From contig NW_006920428.1 in NCBI RefSeq assembly GCF_000344685.1, positions 1 through 64,000 of the forward strand: a DNA stretch of 64,000 bases. The letters are read 5' to 3'. Below, piece by piece: positions 11,349 through 22,568 of this stretch (position 1 is the stretch's first letter; each line of letters opens with the position of its first letter). Source of the stretch: Gloeophyllum trabeum ATCC 11539. Lineage: Eukaryota; Basidiomycota; Agaricomycetes; Gloeophyllales; Gloeophyllaceae. The notes beneath the pieces were generated by a model, which saw only the letters and a list, made by a program, of their open reading frames with translations, had not been told where the DNA came from and did no database searches. The translations under genes were made by a program, and so were the position numbers.

Positions 11349-11480
11349 GATGTTAGCAAAGGGATAGTATCCCAATACAATCGGCGCGTCTCCGAACCTG
11401 CAGATGACTCCGGGCAAGTTGAAAGCCGCCCGCACCGAGCTGAAGGAAGGATGATCTTGGCGGAGCCAGGTTCGAAGAGT

Positions 11481-11901
11481 AAACGTGACGGCCCTGCCCA
11501 TCCATCATCGCTTACCACCGACCTATCTGCCTCGCAATCATTGTTGCCGTCACCTGCACCATTGAAACGCTACGAGCATACGAGGTATCCTGGACCTTCT
11601 TACGAGGTTCTGGCTATGGTGTCGGCGGCTCCAGTGTCAGTACTGGAGAAGAGGAGGCGAAGCAAGAAACCAAGTCTTGCAAGGGCTTGTTCTGAATCGG
11701 TAAGTACGGTTCTTGTGCTTGTATATTTCTGGTACTGTATCTGATTCATGATACGGTGCTCGCTCAAGAGCTCCCTGCACAGACCGCTTTGTACCCCTTT
11801 TGCCGTACCAACGCCGTGGATGTCCTGCGGCTATTTCGTCTTTGTACATTTAGAGCAGACATCAAGAGCAACACCAGTGAGTGCTCGTATTTTAGTTACG
11901 A
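11481..11901. other. Degenerate sequence between pseudogene and TPR-CHAT gene
   Basis: This may contain further methyltransferase remnants: CGCTTACCACC at 11507-11517 resembles the intact gene's GCGTACCACCAC. An open stretch to about 11744 has no recognised family. No gene is called. Confidence 0.35.
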
Positions 11902-14900
11902 CTACATTCCCATATGGATGAACGGTACCCATCGACTCATGGCAACACCAGAGTTTCGTAGGTTGACGACTGCGCGGTGCAGGCCTTCCGCTGTCTTGGA
12001 CGGATCCGGCATACCGTCCGCGTCGCAGCAATAATCATACACGTCTCTGGCAACCCTCGGCCCGTCAGCGTCACTGATAGACCAAAGCGTAGCTATGGCG
12101 CTCTTGAAGCCTGCGAAAAGCATCCCGCCGGCCAGGTGCAAGGCCTCGTCAGTAAGCTTCCGATCGCCTAGGGCTGTCTGACAAGCTGATAGGAATGCGA
12201 AAGATGCTTTCGGCAGGTCTAGACGCAACAGCTCCGAGAGCTGCAACCTGCCCCCGTCTGCCATTATAAGGCCGCTTTTGAGCGGGTCCGTGTCGTCCTG
12301 CACTCCATGACAGGCAAAGTGTGCCCAGTAACATTGAGGCAATATATCGATAAGAGGCTGGTTGGATACTTCGGCGCCTGTAAGGTCCACTCTGAATTCC
12401 CCGTTCGTCACGTTCCGAATGACGGTGACTTCTGATCTGGTATAGGGCAGAGAAAGCTCGGGCTTTCCTGCTATGTCCGGAACGGAGACGACGAGGATCT
12501 TTGAATTTTCCCGCGCGCCGCTTGTCTGGAAATCGTCCTGCGCTTTGCAGAGTGAATGTAAAGTGGGAATATAGGATGAAATGTAGTGCGGGATGGCCTC
12601 CCTCTTCATCTCGCCATGGAGCGCCGCTGCGTGGAAGGGAAGGCTGCTGAATGCCCCGGTAGGACACCACCAGATACGTCTGTGTTCTCTCTCTATCTGC
12701 AGTACACATTGAGTTAGAAACATGACTAGTGAGGAAGGATCATACCTTCAGAGACTCTAGTTGATTGAAGACTGGTTGGACCACCGCCGAGAACAGCTCT
12801 TCAAGAAGCTCGCCGAATGTCTTATTCACTGCGTGTCTCCGTATATGGCGGTTGGAATCACTGTTGATGTCCCGACTACGGAAGGCACCCGTCCATTCTC
12901 CTAGATTGACTCTTAGCTTTGCTACCTTCTGCTGCGAGACGGACTCCAGAGGAACCACGTGGACACTGGTAGCGTTGGGTAGAATTATCAGTGCGTCACA
13001 TCTGAATTGGCTGCAATTTAATATGACCGCTACGCCTTTCTTCGCGCATTGTTTCAGGGAGGAGAATGGTTGGGGCCCCAAGAAGTGCTCCAGGCCTGGT
13101 CTCTTCCGGACCGACGCGACCAACATCTCCCATCTCTCTGCCAGCTGCATCCTCATTGAGGATGTATTGCGGCGGTGCGGCTGCTGCCCTGGCTTGTCGG
13201 CAAGCTCTTCATTTTGATCATCAAAATCTTCAGTCGGATGGGTCTGCAATTGATTCGACACGGCACGGAGCTCTCTCGCGAGATCCGGTTGGATATCTTC
13301 AATCATGTCCAGGTCGGTCCGGAGATTGAGGAGTTGAGAGATCAGAATCGATCTTCCCTGCTCAAGCAATTCAACGGCCCTCTCTGGAGCACCCGCTGTT
13401 ACATAGCACGCGGCGGCATCAAGTGCAAGCTCGGACGCGTACGAGAGGGCATGTTGTCTGTCAGAGAAATTCACGCCGAGCCAGATAACTTGAGGTAGAA
13501 GGTCAAAGGCTTTGCTGTAAGCTTCCTGCGCATTCGGTATTCGATTGACCTTATGTGCAAGCTTGGCCCCTTCCACCGCACTCCGGAATCTACTAAATGC
13601 TGTACTCTGGTAGGAATCGGATCCTTTTGCAAAGCGCTCGAGTGCTAGGTCCAGGTGAGCCACATTCATCTGTGAATCATAGGAAGATTGATAAATGGAT
13701 GCGAGATCATATTCCCACTGAGCACAGTCTGGGGGATGCAGTGCCACACCTTCCAATGCCAGAGAGGCATGGCAAATTGCCTTGTCCAATAGATCCTGGT
13801 CACCAAGATGGTCATACTTGTTGTGATAAGCTGTAGCCATTGAATTATGCCATGCAAATGAGTCCCGATGGCCCTCTGGTGTATGTTCCAAAGCCCTTTG
13901 GTAGTATGAAATGGCTGTGTCCAGATCGTTCAAATCATGGCTGTGCTTATACCGTTCTTGATAGGCAAATCCAAGATTATTCTCAAAATTGCACAGCTCT
14001 GAATGTTCTTTGGGGGTCCTGTCGACTGCCTTCTGCTTGTAGAAGATTGCGAGTTCCAGGTCTTCAGGGTTCTTGAGCCTATCATATCTTTCACCATATG
14101 CGATCCCAAGACTATTCTCCATTGCTGGGAGGTCTACATGGTTGTTGGGCAGCAGCTCCACAGCTCTCTTGTGACAAGCAACTGCCTCTTCTAGATCATG
14201 CAGCTGGCCAAGCCTATCATATCTGTGCTGGTATGAAATACCAAGGCCATTGACCCAAAGAGGCATGTCAGGATCATCAGTTGAAGTGTTAGCAATGGCT
14301 TGCTGAGTGATCTGCAAAGCTATATTGATATCTTCCAGAATACCAGTCCTTTCATATAGATATTGCAAGGTGATTCCATAGTCATATTGATATCTTGCCA
14401 AGTTTGTATCTCCTTGTTGGATGACATCCATCACTTTTTTGCTGTGTTCTGCTGCAAGCTGCAGATACTGGACATCTCCTTCTCTCCCATACTTATGCCT
14501 ATAGGCTGCAGTAATCATGGACACACAGGAGTACAATTCAGGACCTTCCAGGGGTGAGTCAGTGATAACTTGTTGGTTTAACTCCAGGGCTTTCTCAATA
14601 TCCTTGGGATCACCCCATCTTTGATATTTTGCCAGATATGCCTGAGCAAGGCTAGCTTGAGGTTTGGAAAATATGGGCTGCTTTGCATTGGCTTTGTCCA
14701 GGCCTTCTTTTAGATGCAGAAATGTGGCATCCAGATCATCCAAGTCTCCCAGCCTATCAAATCGCAGCTGAGAGCAAGCAGCTAAGTTGTATTTCCAGCT
14801 AGGATAATCAGGATCATCACATGGTGTGTTGTCTACTGCCTCCTTGTGATGGTTAGTACTTGACTGTAGGTCTTGGATATTCCCAGTTTTGTGATAGCTA

Positions 14901-15916
14901 CTGGCATATACACCCCCAAGGCAAGAGTGCCAATGAGGCATATGATCTTCAGGTATGTTGTCCATTGCTACATGAAGAATCTTCAATGAATTTGCTAGAT
15001 CTTCAGCCCTGCCAAACCTTTCATAGACTTGGGCATAAGCCAGGCCAGCATTCTCAGCAATTGTAGGCAGTTCATCATTGTCTTTTGGAACTTCATCAAA
15101 AGCTTTCTGGTAACATTCAACAGCACTGTTGAGATCTTTGATATCTCCAGACTCCTTGTACCTCGCCATGTAGGCATCGGCAAGGTCCGTATCAGCTTCA
15201 TATAGTGGCAGATCCAAAGAATCATCCAACAACTCTTCCCTTGCACATCGGGCATACTCGATGGCCATATCTATATCCCGAAGATTGCGTCGCGCGCCAT
15301 AAGATCTCCTGCAAGCGATTGCGAGGAAGTGCAACCAGAGAGGATGGTCGGGATGATCGCCTGGACACCTCTCGACCGCATCCTGATGACAGCGCAAGCC
15401 AGCCTCCAAATCCTCGGTGTCCTGGACCGCATCGTATCGCATAAAATGCGCCTGCCCGAGACTATTATACCACTCGGAAATGTTGTCGTAGTCAGGAGGC
15501 GCGTGCCGGATGGCCTTCTGGTAGCACGCAAGCACCCGCTCGAGGTCGTCGCGATCGCGCGTCCGCTCGTGGCGCAGCTGGCGAGCGGTCCCGAGGTGGT
15601 ACACCCACCGCGCAAAGTCGGGGTGGTCCTCGGGCGTGTTTTCCAGCGCGCGCTGGTGGTACTCCAGCGTCTTGTCGATGTCCGCCACGTCGCCGCCTCG
15701 CCGGAATCGCATGCGGTACGCGAGGGCGAGGTCTTTCTGGAAGAGCCTGAGGTTGTTGCGGTCGTGCGGCAGCACCCTTGCGAGGCCGGAGGAGAGGTGG
15801 CTGATCGCCAGCTCGAGGTCGTCGGGGTTCCCGTTGAGGGCGTAGCGATCGAGCAAGTCGAAGCCGGGGTTATCAATGTCAGGGGGTTCTGGTGGGATGT
15901 TGCAATTCATCATCAT
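11902..15916 (-). CDS. TPR-repeat protein with C-terminal CHAT (caspase-like) protease domain
   Basis: Exons 15916-12746 and 12696-11902 (49-nt intron) give 1321 residues. About residues 20-800 are a long array of tetratricopeptide-type units carrying a recurring pattern (LG.AY..RY...GD..DL..A....Q.AV...P.DHPD), each roughly 50 residues. A short linker follows (RAVELLEQGRSIL, typical just before CHAT). The CHAT domain runs from about 900 to the end. The predicted catalytic dyad is present: histidine in WAHFACHG (about 1187) and cysteine in FLSACQTALGD (about 1229). CHAT domains are caspase/separase-fold peptidases; in bacteria TPR-CHAT proteins act in immunity-like systems, but the fungal role is unknown. 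The first of three ATGs is used. The middle third (14161-15120) is almost free of CpG, while both ends are CpG-rich. No partner gene is adjacent. Confidence 0.9.
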
Positions 15917-16841
15917 GTCAGATGCATGCCGAACGTCTGGGGCCGGGAGCTAGCTGCATGCACTACGTACCTTCTGCATCCCGTTCGTACGATTCCCCGC
16001 GGTCGCTGGGCGAAGACCGTCCGCTAGGGTTTATCATTGCAGCGAAAGCAAGTTAAAGTAGCGATCCGAAGCGCAGAACGGATCCGTCAGGTTGTTCTAC
16101 ACTGCACAGACGATGACAATAAGCAGAACAGTGGTAGAGGCAGGTATCAGCAATCGATGTCGTTCAGAAACTTCAGATTACTGCGCGTTCGGCGCAGTTG
16201 AGTCAATGACCGAACACGGAAATGTCCGTCTGTGACTCTGTGTTCACTCGACTTCAAACAGCCGCAGCAAAATTTGTTCTGCGTCGTTTCGATGATCTGT
16301 TGTCCCTGCAGCCCTGGCCCACGACGTGTGCAAACCAGATATAGGAGGTACCCTAGGTCGACTGTAGAACGCAAGTGTGGCCGATGTCACGGATCCCGCG
16401 ACGCGCATGAGAGTACGCGTGTGATGCGTCACGCTCACGCCGTGATTCGCGTTCTCGACATCAGAAGTCCACAATTCGAAAAGAACTCAAGAACTCATCG
16501 TCTTTAGTTTTAATGTATTTCTCTCCCCTGAATCAGAAATTGAAGAATTAAAGCAGGGCTTATTGGGCTTATTTTCAAGCGCGTCGAGTCCCGCATGATG
16601 GGGCGTGACGTTGCGGTAAGTATAGGTCACGTGACTTAAGCGGCATTATCACGCTTTCCCCGCGCGCCCATTGTCTTTTGTTCTCTTTCGGTACGTACAA
16701 GCGGCATTGTCTATTTGTCGGCGGCCTTATTCTTCGAGCACAAAAAGAAACCATAGCGACTATGCACCGACAAGCCTTTTTGGGAGCGGCGGAGGGACAC
16801 GCAGTCTCTCGTTCTTCCCTTCCACCAACACAGAGCTCGCT
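15917..16841. other. Divergent intergenic region
   Basis: This is the promoter region shared by the TPR-CHAT gene (leftward) and the cysteine-rich membrane protein (rightward). It holds a perfect 10-bp palindrome with a CACGTG core (16626-16635). No gene was recognised. Confidence 0.5.
16626..16635. promoter_or_regulatory. Palindromic E-box (GTCACGTGAC)
   Basis: This perfect 10-bp palindrome is centred on CACGTG, about 210 bp upstream of the start of the cysteine-rich membrane protein. GTCACGTG is the preferred site of bHLH proteins such as Cbf1. A role here is inferred only from position and symmetry. Confidence 0.4.
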
Positions 16842-19744
16842 ATGCTTTCGAGCCTTCTCATTCCTATCTTTCTCGGCGCGTCGGTCGCCGCACAATCTTC
16901 TGCAACTGTCGTATGCGTTGCTGGTCAATGCCTGGAAGGCTTTGCTAACATTACGAGTGCGTTTCTCTTTTTCATAATCGATGATTTGACCCTGACATGT
17001 GTGTAGTCGGGACGAAATTGTCCGCGTCAGGCCTCGAGACCAGCCTCCTTCTGCTACCTGGAGAGTACACATCCACAACAAATCCACAACTACTCCATAA
17101 TGTTTTGACTTCATCATCCGCATCACTCTCCCCCTCACCGGGATTCAACTCATCATCTGTGTCGCTCCCCTTGAACGTTGCGCTCGAGCCTGGCCTGGCC
17201 ATCTACTCCGAGTCACTATACTCCGGCCAGGCAGGATTCTCCAGCCTACCAACAACCCCTGTAGGCAACAGCTCATCAGGCACGCCGCTCTCCGCCAGTT
17301 CACTCGCACTCTCTTCGAACGTCTGGGCCGCCGTATCCTCCGGGTCCTCAAATAACCGCATAATCCTCTGGGACTCCGTCCCTGACGTCTCACAGCTCCC
17401 CTCGGGTACAGCCGGCTCCCTCTCGCTCCTCGACATTGAATCCGCCTCGTGCTCGCCCCCATGCTCCGGCTCGGGCGTCTGCTCTGCTTCGGGGACGTGC
17501 ACCTGCCCATCAGGCTTCACTGGCTCTTCATGCGAGTCGTGCGCGTCTGGGTTCTTCGGCCCGACGTGCCAAGCGTGCCCGGCTGACTGCGCGAAGTGCG
17601 ACGACGGGATCTCGGGGACGGGACGGTGCCTTACTATTTCGGTGGCCAACCCACCATCGAGCTGTAACTGTCTGAACGGGCAGTGTGGCAACAATGGGCA
17701 GTGTACGTGTAATCCCGGGTGGACGACGGCCGATAACGGGACTGCGTGTGCGAAATGCGCGCCTGGGTTCTTTTTGGATTCGAACGGGGATTGCTCTGGT
17801 AAGTACAATGATATGTCAGTGATTCTGACCGTTGCTGATGGTCTGTAGTCTGCGAACTGGGCTGCACCTCCTGCGCGGATGGTAACGGCGATTGCCTGAC
17901 GTGCGCGTCCGGATTCACGATAGATGCGAATGACCGCACCAAGTGCATCGCGCCTCAATCCACCACTTCCACCGGGACCACCTGCCCTGATGGGAGCTTC
18001 AGCAATGGAACGGTGTGTACACCCTGTTCGACCGAGTGTCAGACCTGCAAGGGTCCTACGTCGAACGATTGTATCATTTGTGGCAATGGCCGATATGCCC
18101 TCAATGGGACCTGTGTGCCGGCGGACGGGAATGGTGTATGTGAGGGCTCCAGCCTCATTGCCAACAACGACAAACATGAGTGTGATAGTACGTATGCTCC
18201 CTCGCTGGGCACAGTTCTGAGGCGCTGACATTTCTGCTCAGGCTGTCCTGCGAAATGCACTTCGTGCAAGATTCCGAATTTCAACGTAGCATCGACGGTG
18301 AATCAGTTGCAGTGCACCGGGTGCTTGCCTGGGTCTGTCTTGTCGAATGGCAAGTGCGTGGATAGCTGTCCGTCCGGGACGTTCCTCTCCCCCACCGATA
18401 ATTTGACGTGTACTGGTGAGTTGTGCATTATCAAGCCAACTCGTTCGAAATTAATCCAATTTACGTGCAGCTTGCGACTCTTCCTGCAGTACTTGCGCTG
18501 GCTCCGCGACGTTCTGTTTGACATGCGCGAACAACCAACTAGCCTCCTCGGGCAAATGCATTGCCTCATGCCCGTCAAACACCTTTAGCTCGTCCGGGCA
18601 ATGTATTCCTTGTCACCCAGACTGCGCGACCTGCTCTGGCGCCTCGTTCAACCAGTGCTCGAGCTGCTCGTCCTCGCGCCCCGTGCTGACCAACGGCCGG
18701 TGCCTGCCGACGTGCAGCAAGTCTCAGTACTTCGATACCACGTCTAGCACCTGTCAGTCCTGCGATAGTAGCTGCTCGAGCTGTAGCGGGACCGGGCCGA
18801 GCAGTTGCTTAGCGTGCTCAAGCTCAAGCCAGGTCCTCCGGGGCGGGACATGTGTCTCCGCGAACTGCAACGGTACCTCCAGCGTCATCTCGGGGTTGGG
18901 CGTGTGTCTCTCCGAGCTCGTCTTCGTCCCGCAGGCGTCGGGTACCAGCGCCGCGCCGCCTCTGCCGTCTATCACCGGTATCGACCAACCGACAATAGTG
19001 AAGAGCACTTCGCGCCCGCTGCAGTGGTGGGAGATCCTGCTCATGGCGCTCGGGTGCGCGTTCATCTTCGTGTTGTTCTTGATGTGCTGGCGCCGCCAGA
19101 TGCGCAAGCGCCGCGCCAAGAAGACGGTCCAGTTCGCGACCGCCAAGGGGATGGAGGGCAAGACGAGCTGGCGCTGGAAGTTCATCCGGTTTGGGGAGCG
19201 GCTGTTCGGGCACCGCGCGAGCCGCAGAGGGCCGGTTGCGCTCCCTGGCGAGGAGAGCGAGCAGATCAGGCTGACGAAGATGCGAGACGCGGAGGAGGCA
19301 AGGCATGACCGCGACCTGGAGAAGCTCATCGGCGCGTACGAGTACCCGCGCTCGAGCCGCGTCCCGTCGGAGCCGGAGGCGCAGAGACACCTTCGCCCCG
19401 ATCGCGACTCGTGGCTGCACGACGACCGGTCCTCGCATCGGCTGTCGTCGAACTCGCTGTACTCTGAGGTGACGGGCGTGCCGCGGAGGGGGCCGGAGCC
19501 GCGCCAGCCGGTGAAGACGCAGAACCTGCAGTCGCGCTTCTCGGATACAACGGGCGGCGGGTCCTCGATGTATAGCGGGCAGTCGCATTCGCGGGAGCTG
19601 ACGCCACCGGTACCGCAGCATACCGAGGCGGAGCGGTATGCGCTGCAGAAGGGCGACGCGAGCCTGAGTGGGGCGCAGGGGGTGTACTGGATGGCCCCCA
19701 CGAATACGGGGTCGTCGGCGTCGAAGAATCCTTTCCGGAAATGA
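16842..19744 (+). CDS. Cysteine-rich (EGF/furin-like repeat) type I membrane protein
   Basis: Exons 16842-16956, 17007-17798, 17849-18187, 18242-18415 and 18471-19744 give 897 residues. A signal peptide (MLSSLLIPIFLGASVAAQ) is followed by a Ser-rich ectodomain. A cysteine-rich region at about 205-605 holds EGF-like units (CSPPCSGSGVCSASGTCTC, CNCLNGQCGNNGQCTC) and furin-like CxxC...C.TC units (CPADCAKC, CHPDCATC, CDSSCSSC). A single transmembrane helix lies near 657-680 (WWEILLMALGCAFIFVLFLMCW). A basic tail of about 215 residues follows, rich in Ser, Arg and Pro, without a kinase domain. It is probably a cell-surface sensor or adhesion protein; similar proteins are annotated as insulin-like growth factor receptor or furin repeat proteins in basidiomycetes. 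The ligand is unknown. All introns fall at phase 1, as expected for modular cysteine-rich repeats. Confidence 0.88.
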
Positions 19745-20397
19745 GTGTTGTGGACTCGTTCGTACTTCGGCTTGTTGTGGACAATACTTCGGATTATCAT
19801 ACCATATAGCATAGATCATTTCTTTCTCGCTCTCTTTCACGACTTTCGCTGCTGTTTATCTTCATGATTTTTATACCATACATTTCGGCACACTATTGTA
19901 TACTTACGCTCCTCGATGTAGCGATACCGCATATATACCGTCTCGATGTTATGTACCAGGAATCAATGTGGGTGAATGTGGATCATCTTTCCGCTTGAGA
20001 CTGTCGGCAAGGCATATGACCTCGGGATCAGACGGACGAATCCTAGCAGAGCGATACACCCCAGACGCGTGCACCCGAGCGCGTCCTCCCACCCTGCTCG
20101 CCGTCTTCCCAGCACCCTCGAAGTATCGTCCGGATGAACTAAATGTGCAGCACGGCGGCAAGAGCCTTGATGACGAGTATATAACTCGGATCTACGACAG
20201 AGCGTACGCGCAACGTGTCGCATCTGCTGATGCACTGCGGTCTTGTTCTCAGGCGTAACGCCCGTTTCCCCATACGCGACGGCGTTCAATATATCGGCTC
20301 TTGAACTCTGCCTCGGACGCGCAGGACTCCCTATGCTGACGCGGTGCTCCTGCCGAGCGTTTAACTACTGCTTCGTCGTGACTTGATATCGTGCAGA
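19745..20397. other. Intergenic, no gene seen
   Basis: This is the spacer before the phosphatase gene. A short 5' exon of that gene could lie here, because GTGCAG just before ATG 20398 looks like a splice acceptor. No other feature was recognised. Confidence 0.45.
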
Positions 20398-21953
20398 ATG
20401 GCCTTGATCATCTCCACAGCGGAGAAGAAGCTGCAGACGTGTCTACCGAAGCTGCTTGGACAGTCTCTGGATCTTGCGGACTCTCTGGATCTTCTGCAAG
20501 CGATAAAGGAGAGGGAGAAGGAGTCGGACAATCTCGCTTATCACTATGATATCCCTGGCTCGCGGTGTGGGCCTGAAGATGGCCCGTGGCCGCGCAAGTA
20601 TGAGCGGTTGACGGAGGCGCAGATTGACAAGGAGCTGGCGCTGCTCGCGAAGCCTCAGACGCGGTCGTTCGACGAGGAACGTGGATGGAAAGTGGACAGC
20701 CTGAATTTCCAGCCTTGTCCCTCGTACAGCACTCAGGACAGGTATGTCGTGCAGGAGCTGGACATATGCGGACAGAAATGGACCTTGACCGGCGTATTCG
20801 ATGGTAAGTACGCGTCATTCATAAAGGTATACCCATGTTCACGGCATGCCAGGACACCTTGGCGTTGCTACCGTCGAGCATACCCGTCATCACCTGCCTA
20901 TCATCATCCGCGACTTCCTCAGAGACGCTGCCAAGTCCAAAGGCCCAAGCTCCTTAACTCCTGAGGCCGTATCAGAGATCCTCTCGCGGTCCATTCGCTC
21001 ATTCGACGACGCAATCGCGGGGGACGTCCTGGACCTGTTCCCCGGCGGCCTGGAGTCGTTATCAGACATCCCCGACGCCGAGATACGCAAGATTATCAAC
21101 GACCATTACCACGGCGCGTCGAATTACAACAAGGCGCGGTTGTGTATGTACGGGACTACCGCGCTCGTGGCGTTGGTCGACCCCGCTCACGAGAACCTCT
21201 GGGTTGCAAACCTGGGCGACTGTCAGGCAGGTGTGTGGTTTCGCTGGTCGATGGTTGGACACCGTCTGCTGACGCGATCCGCATGTTAGTTCTAGTAGCA
21301 AAGAGTGCCTCAGGGACTTGGGAAACGGAACTGTTGACGGAGGTCCACAACGGGGATAACGAGAAGGAAGTCGCGCGCGTCCGCCGCGAACACCCCGGCG
21401 AGCCCGAGTGCGTCGTCGACGGCAGAGTACTCGGCGCGATAGCGCCGTTCAGATGTAAGTCTTGGCTTTGCAACTTCACTATCCAGACTCGCGGGCTTAC
21501 GGGAGATTAGGTATCGGCGACACGCCGTTCAAGCAGCCGCCCGAGTTCACGCGGCGCATCCTGTACAACCTCGCGCCGGGCTTCCACGACACTTCGCCCT
21601 GGGAGGAGTTCCTCGTGCGCAATCGCACGCCGCCGTACATCTCGTCGGAAGCCGATGTCGTCCACCGCAAGCTCAAGCTAGGATCTCCGTCACGTTCCTC
21701 TCGTGACCACGTATACTTGGTCCTGTGCTCGGATGGACTGACAGACCTCTGCGATGGCCATGTGGCGGAGCATGTCGCGGATGTCTGGAGACGGGAGTTC
21801 ACGAGTGGAGGACCAGGTAATGATAATTTGGCACTGCGGCTGCTGAGGGCTGCCATCGGTGATAACGATACGCGGAAGGTCTCGAAGGTGCTCACGCTTG
21901 ATATGGACTCCCCTTGGATTGACGATACTTCAATCATTGTGCAGTCGCTGTGA
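20398..21953 (+). CDS. PP2C-type (PPM family) serine/threonine protein phosphatase
   Basis: Exons 20398-20803, 20853-21230, 21290-21454 and 21511-21953 give 463 residues. The PPM metal-binding motifs appear in order: LTGVFDGHLG (split by intron 1), MYGTTALVALVD, LWVANLGDCQAV, RCIGDTPFK (the usual RAFGD position), LVLCSDGLTDLC, and finally WIDDTSIIVQ. The last motif carries Asp-Asp where active PP2C enzymes usually have Asp-Asn. The N-terminal 80 residues are charged and have no recognised domain. The architecture is like that of pyruvate-dehydrogenase-phosphatase-type PP2Cs, but no clear mitochondrial signal is seen. An upstream non-coding or coding exon is possible. Confidence 0.88.
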
Positions 21954-22568
21954 ATATTGGACCCTGCTTTCTTGTTGCTATTGAAGTTGGTATGCTAGCT
22001 TACTGTCCGTTCATAATTATCTGTACTGCAGGGCTATGCTATGGGTGTCAGTGTCAAGTGTACCAGTATACCTTGTACTTGTATGTTCCTATAATTTTCA
22101 TTCAATTCACATCAGGCCCAAGAAGATGTATTTGATAGGTCACTTCAAAGTTAACTATGTCATATTTTACACTCAATGGTGACAAGAGGTGGTTGAAAAC
22201 ATAATTTGTGAAACTCACTTTGAAATCCTTTTGACCCCCATATGCAAGACATAGAGGTGCCCCTCTCTTCCTGGTAAAACAGGTTTGATAGGGGCTAACA
22301 CTTCAAGAAGCATAATGTGTCACCTGGATCACTTGGTGATGTGGCCATTGGTATTATCTGCAAAGTTGAGGAACTGTAACTTGAATTAAAACTGTTCTTT
22401 ACAATGTTTACATGGGCTGATTGCTCAGAGATGCACAAGAGTACTTCTACACCAATTCACTGTAATAAAAGTAGGCTGAAGACAAAATTCAAGAGTGTGC
22501 ACTTGGATGTGTGTAAGAACCCCAGACACAAGGCAGACATCTGCCTTGCAGCAATCCATATCCCCAAT
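21954..22568. other. AT-rich, CpG-poor intergenic region
   Basis: This is the convergent spacer between PP2C and the DUF6535 gene. From about 22140 rightwards CpG is practically absent, so the CpG-depleted block that covers the DUF6535 gene begins here. No gene was recognised. Confidence 0.5.

Larger units (their letters stand above)
9660..11480 (+). pseudogene. Methyltransferase pseudogene, split by a DNA transposon
   Basis: This is a decayed copy of the 8116-8949 gene on the opposite strand. At 9805-9857, directly after a retained TTGCAG splice acceptor, the plus strand reads LVSRNLAWLAKSVIRSD, against LISRNLAPHTKSIVGVD in the intact protein. Removing the element and one GAT copy lets the frame continue from 11352 as VSKGIVSQYNRRVS, against ISQGMVDQYNLRVS. 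After a one-base shift, KLKAARTELKEG matches MKAVRAELKG (about 11407-11450). A trace of LGGAKFD follows near 11457. Upstream, 9715-9740 (EIVLNYA) resembles TTVLDYA at the end of exon 1. Frameshifts and stops show it is dead. The old intron position is kept, so it arose by DNA duplication and not retroposition. The outer limits are approximate. Confidence 0.8.

Noticed and set aside
15329..16027. Long plus-strand frame opposite the 5' end of the TPR-CHAT gene
   Set aside because: It is an antisense shadow of a GC-rich coding exon; the minus strand has clear repeats and domain structure.
18754..19840. Two minus-strand frames over 330 codons opposite the receptor-like gene
   Set aside because: They are Arg/Ser-rich shadows of the plus-strand gene, which has a signal peptide, transmembrane helix and cysteine repeats.
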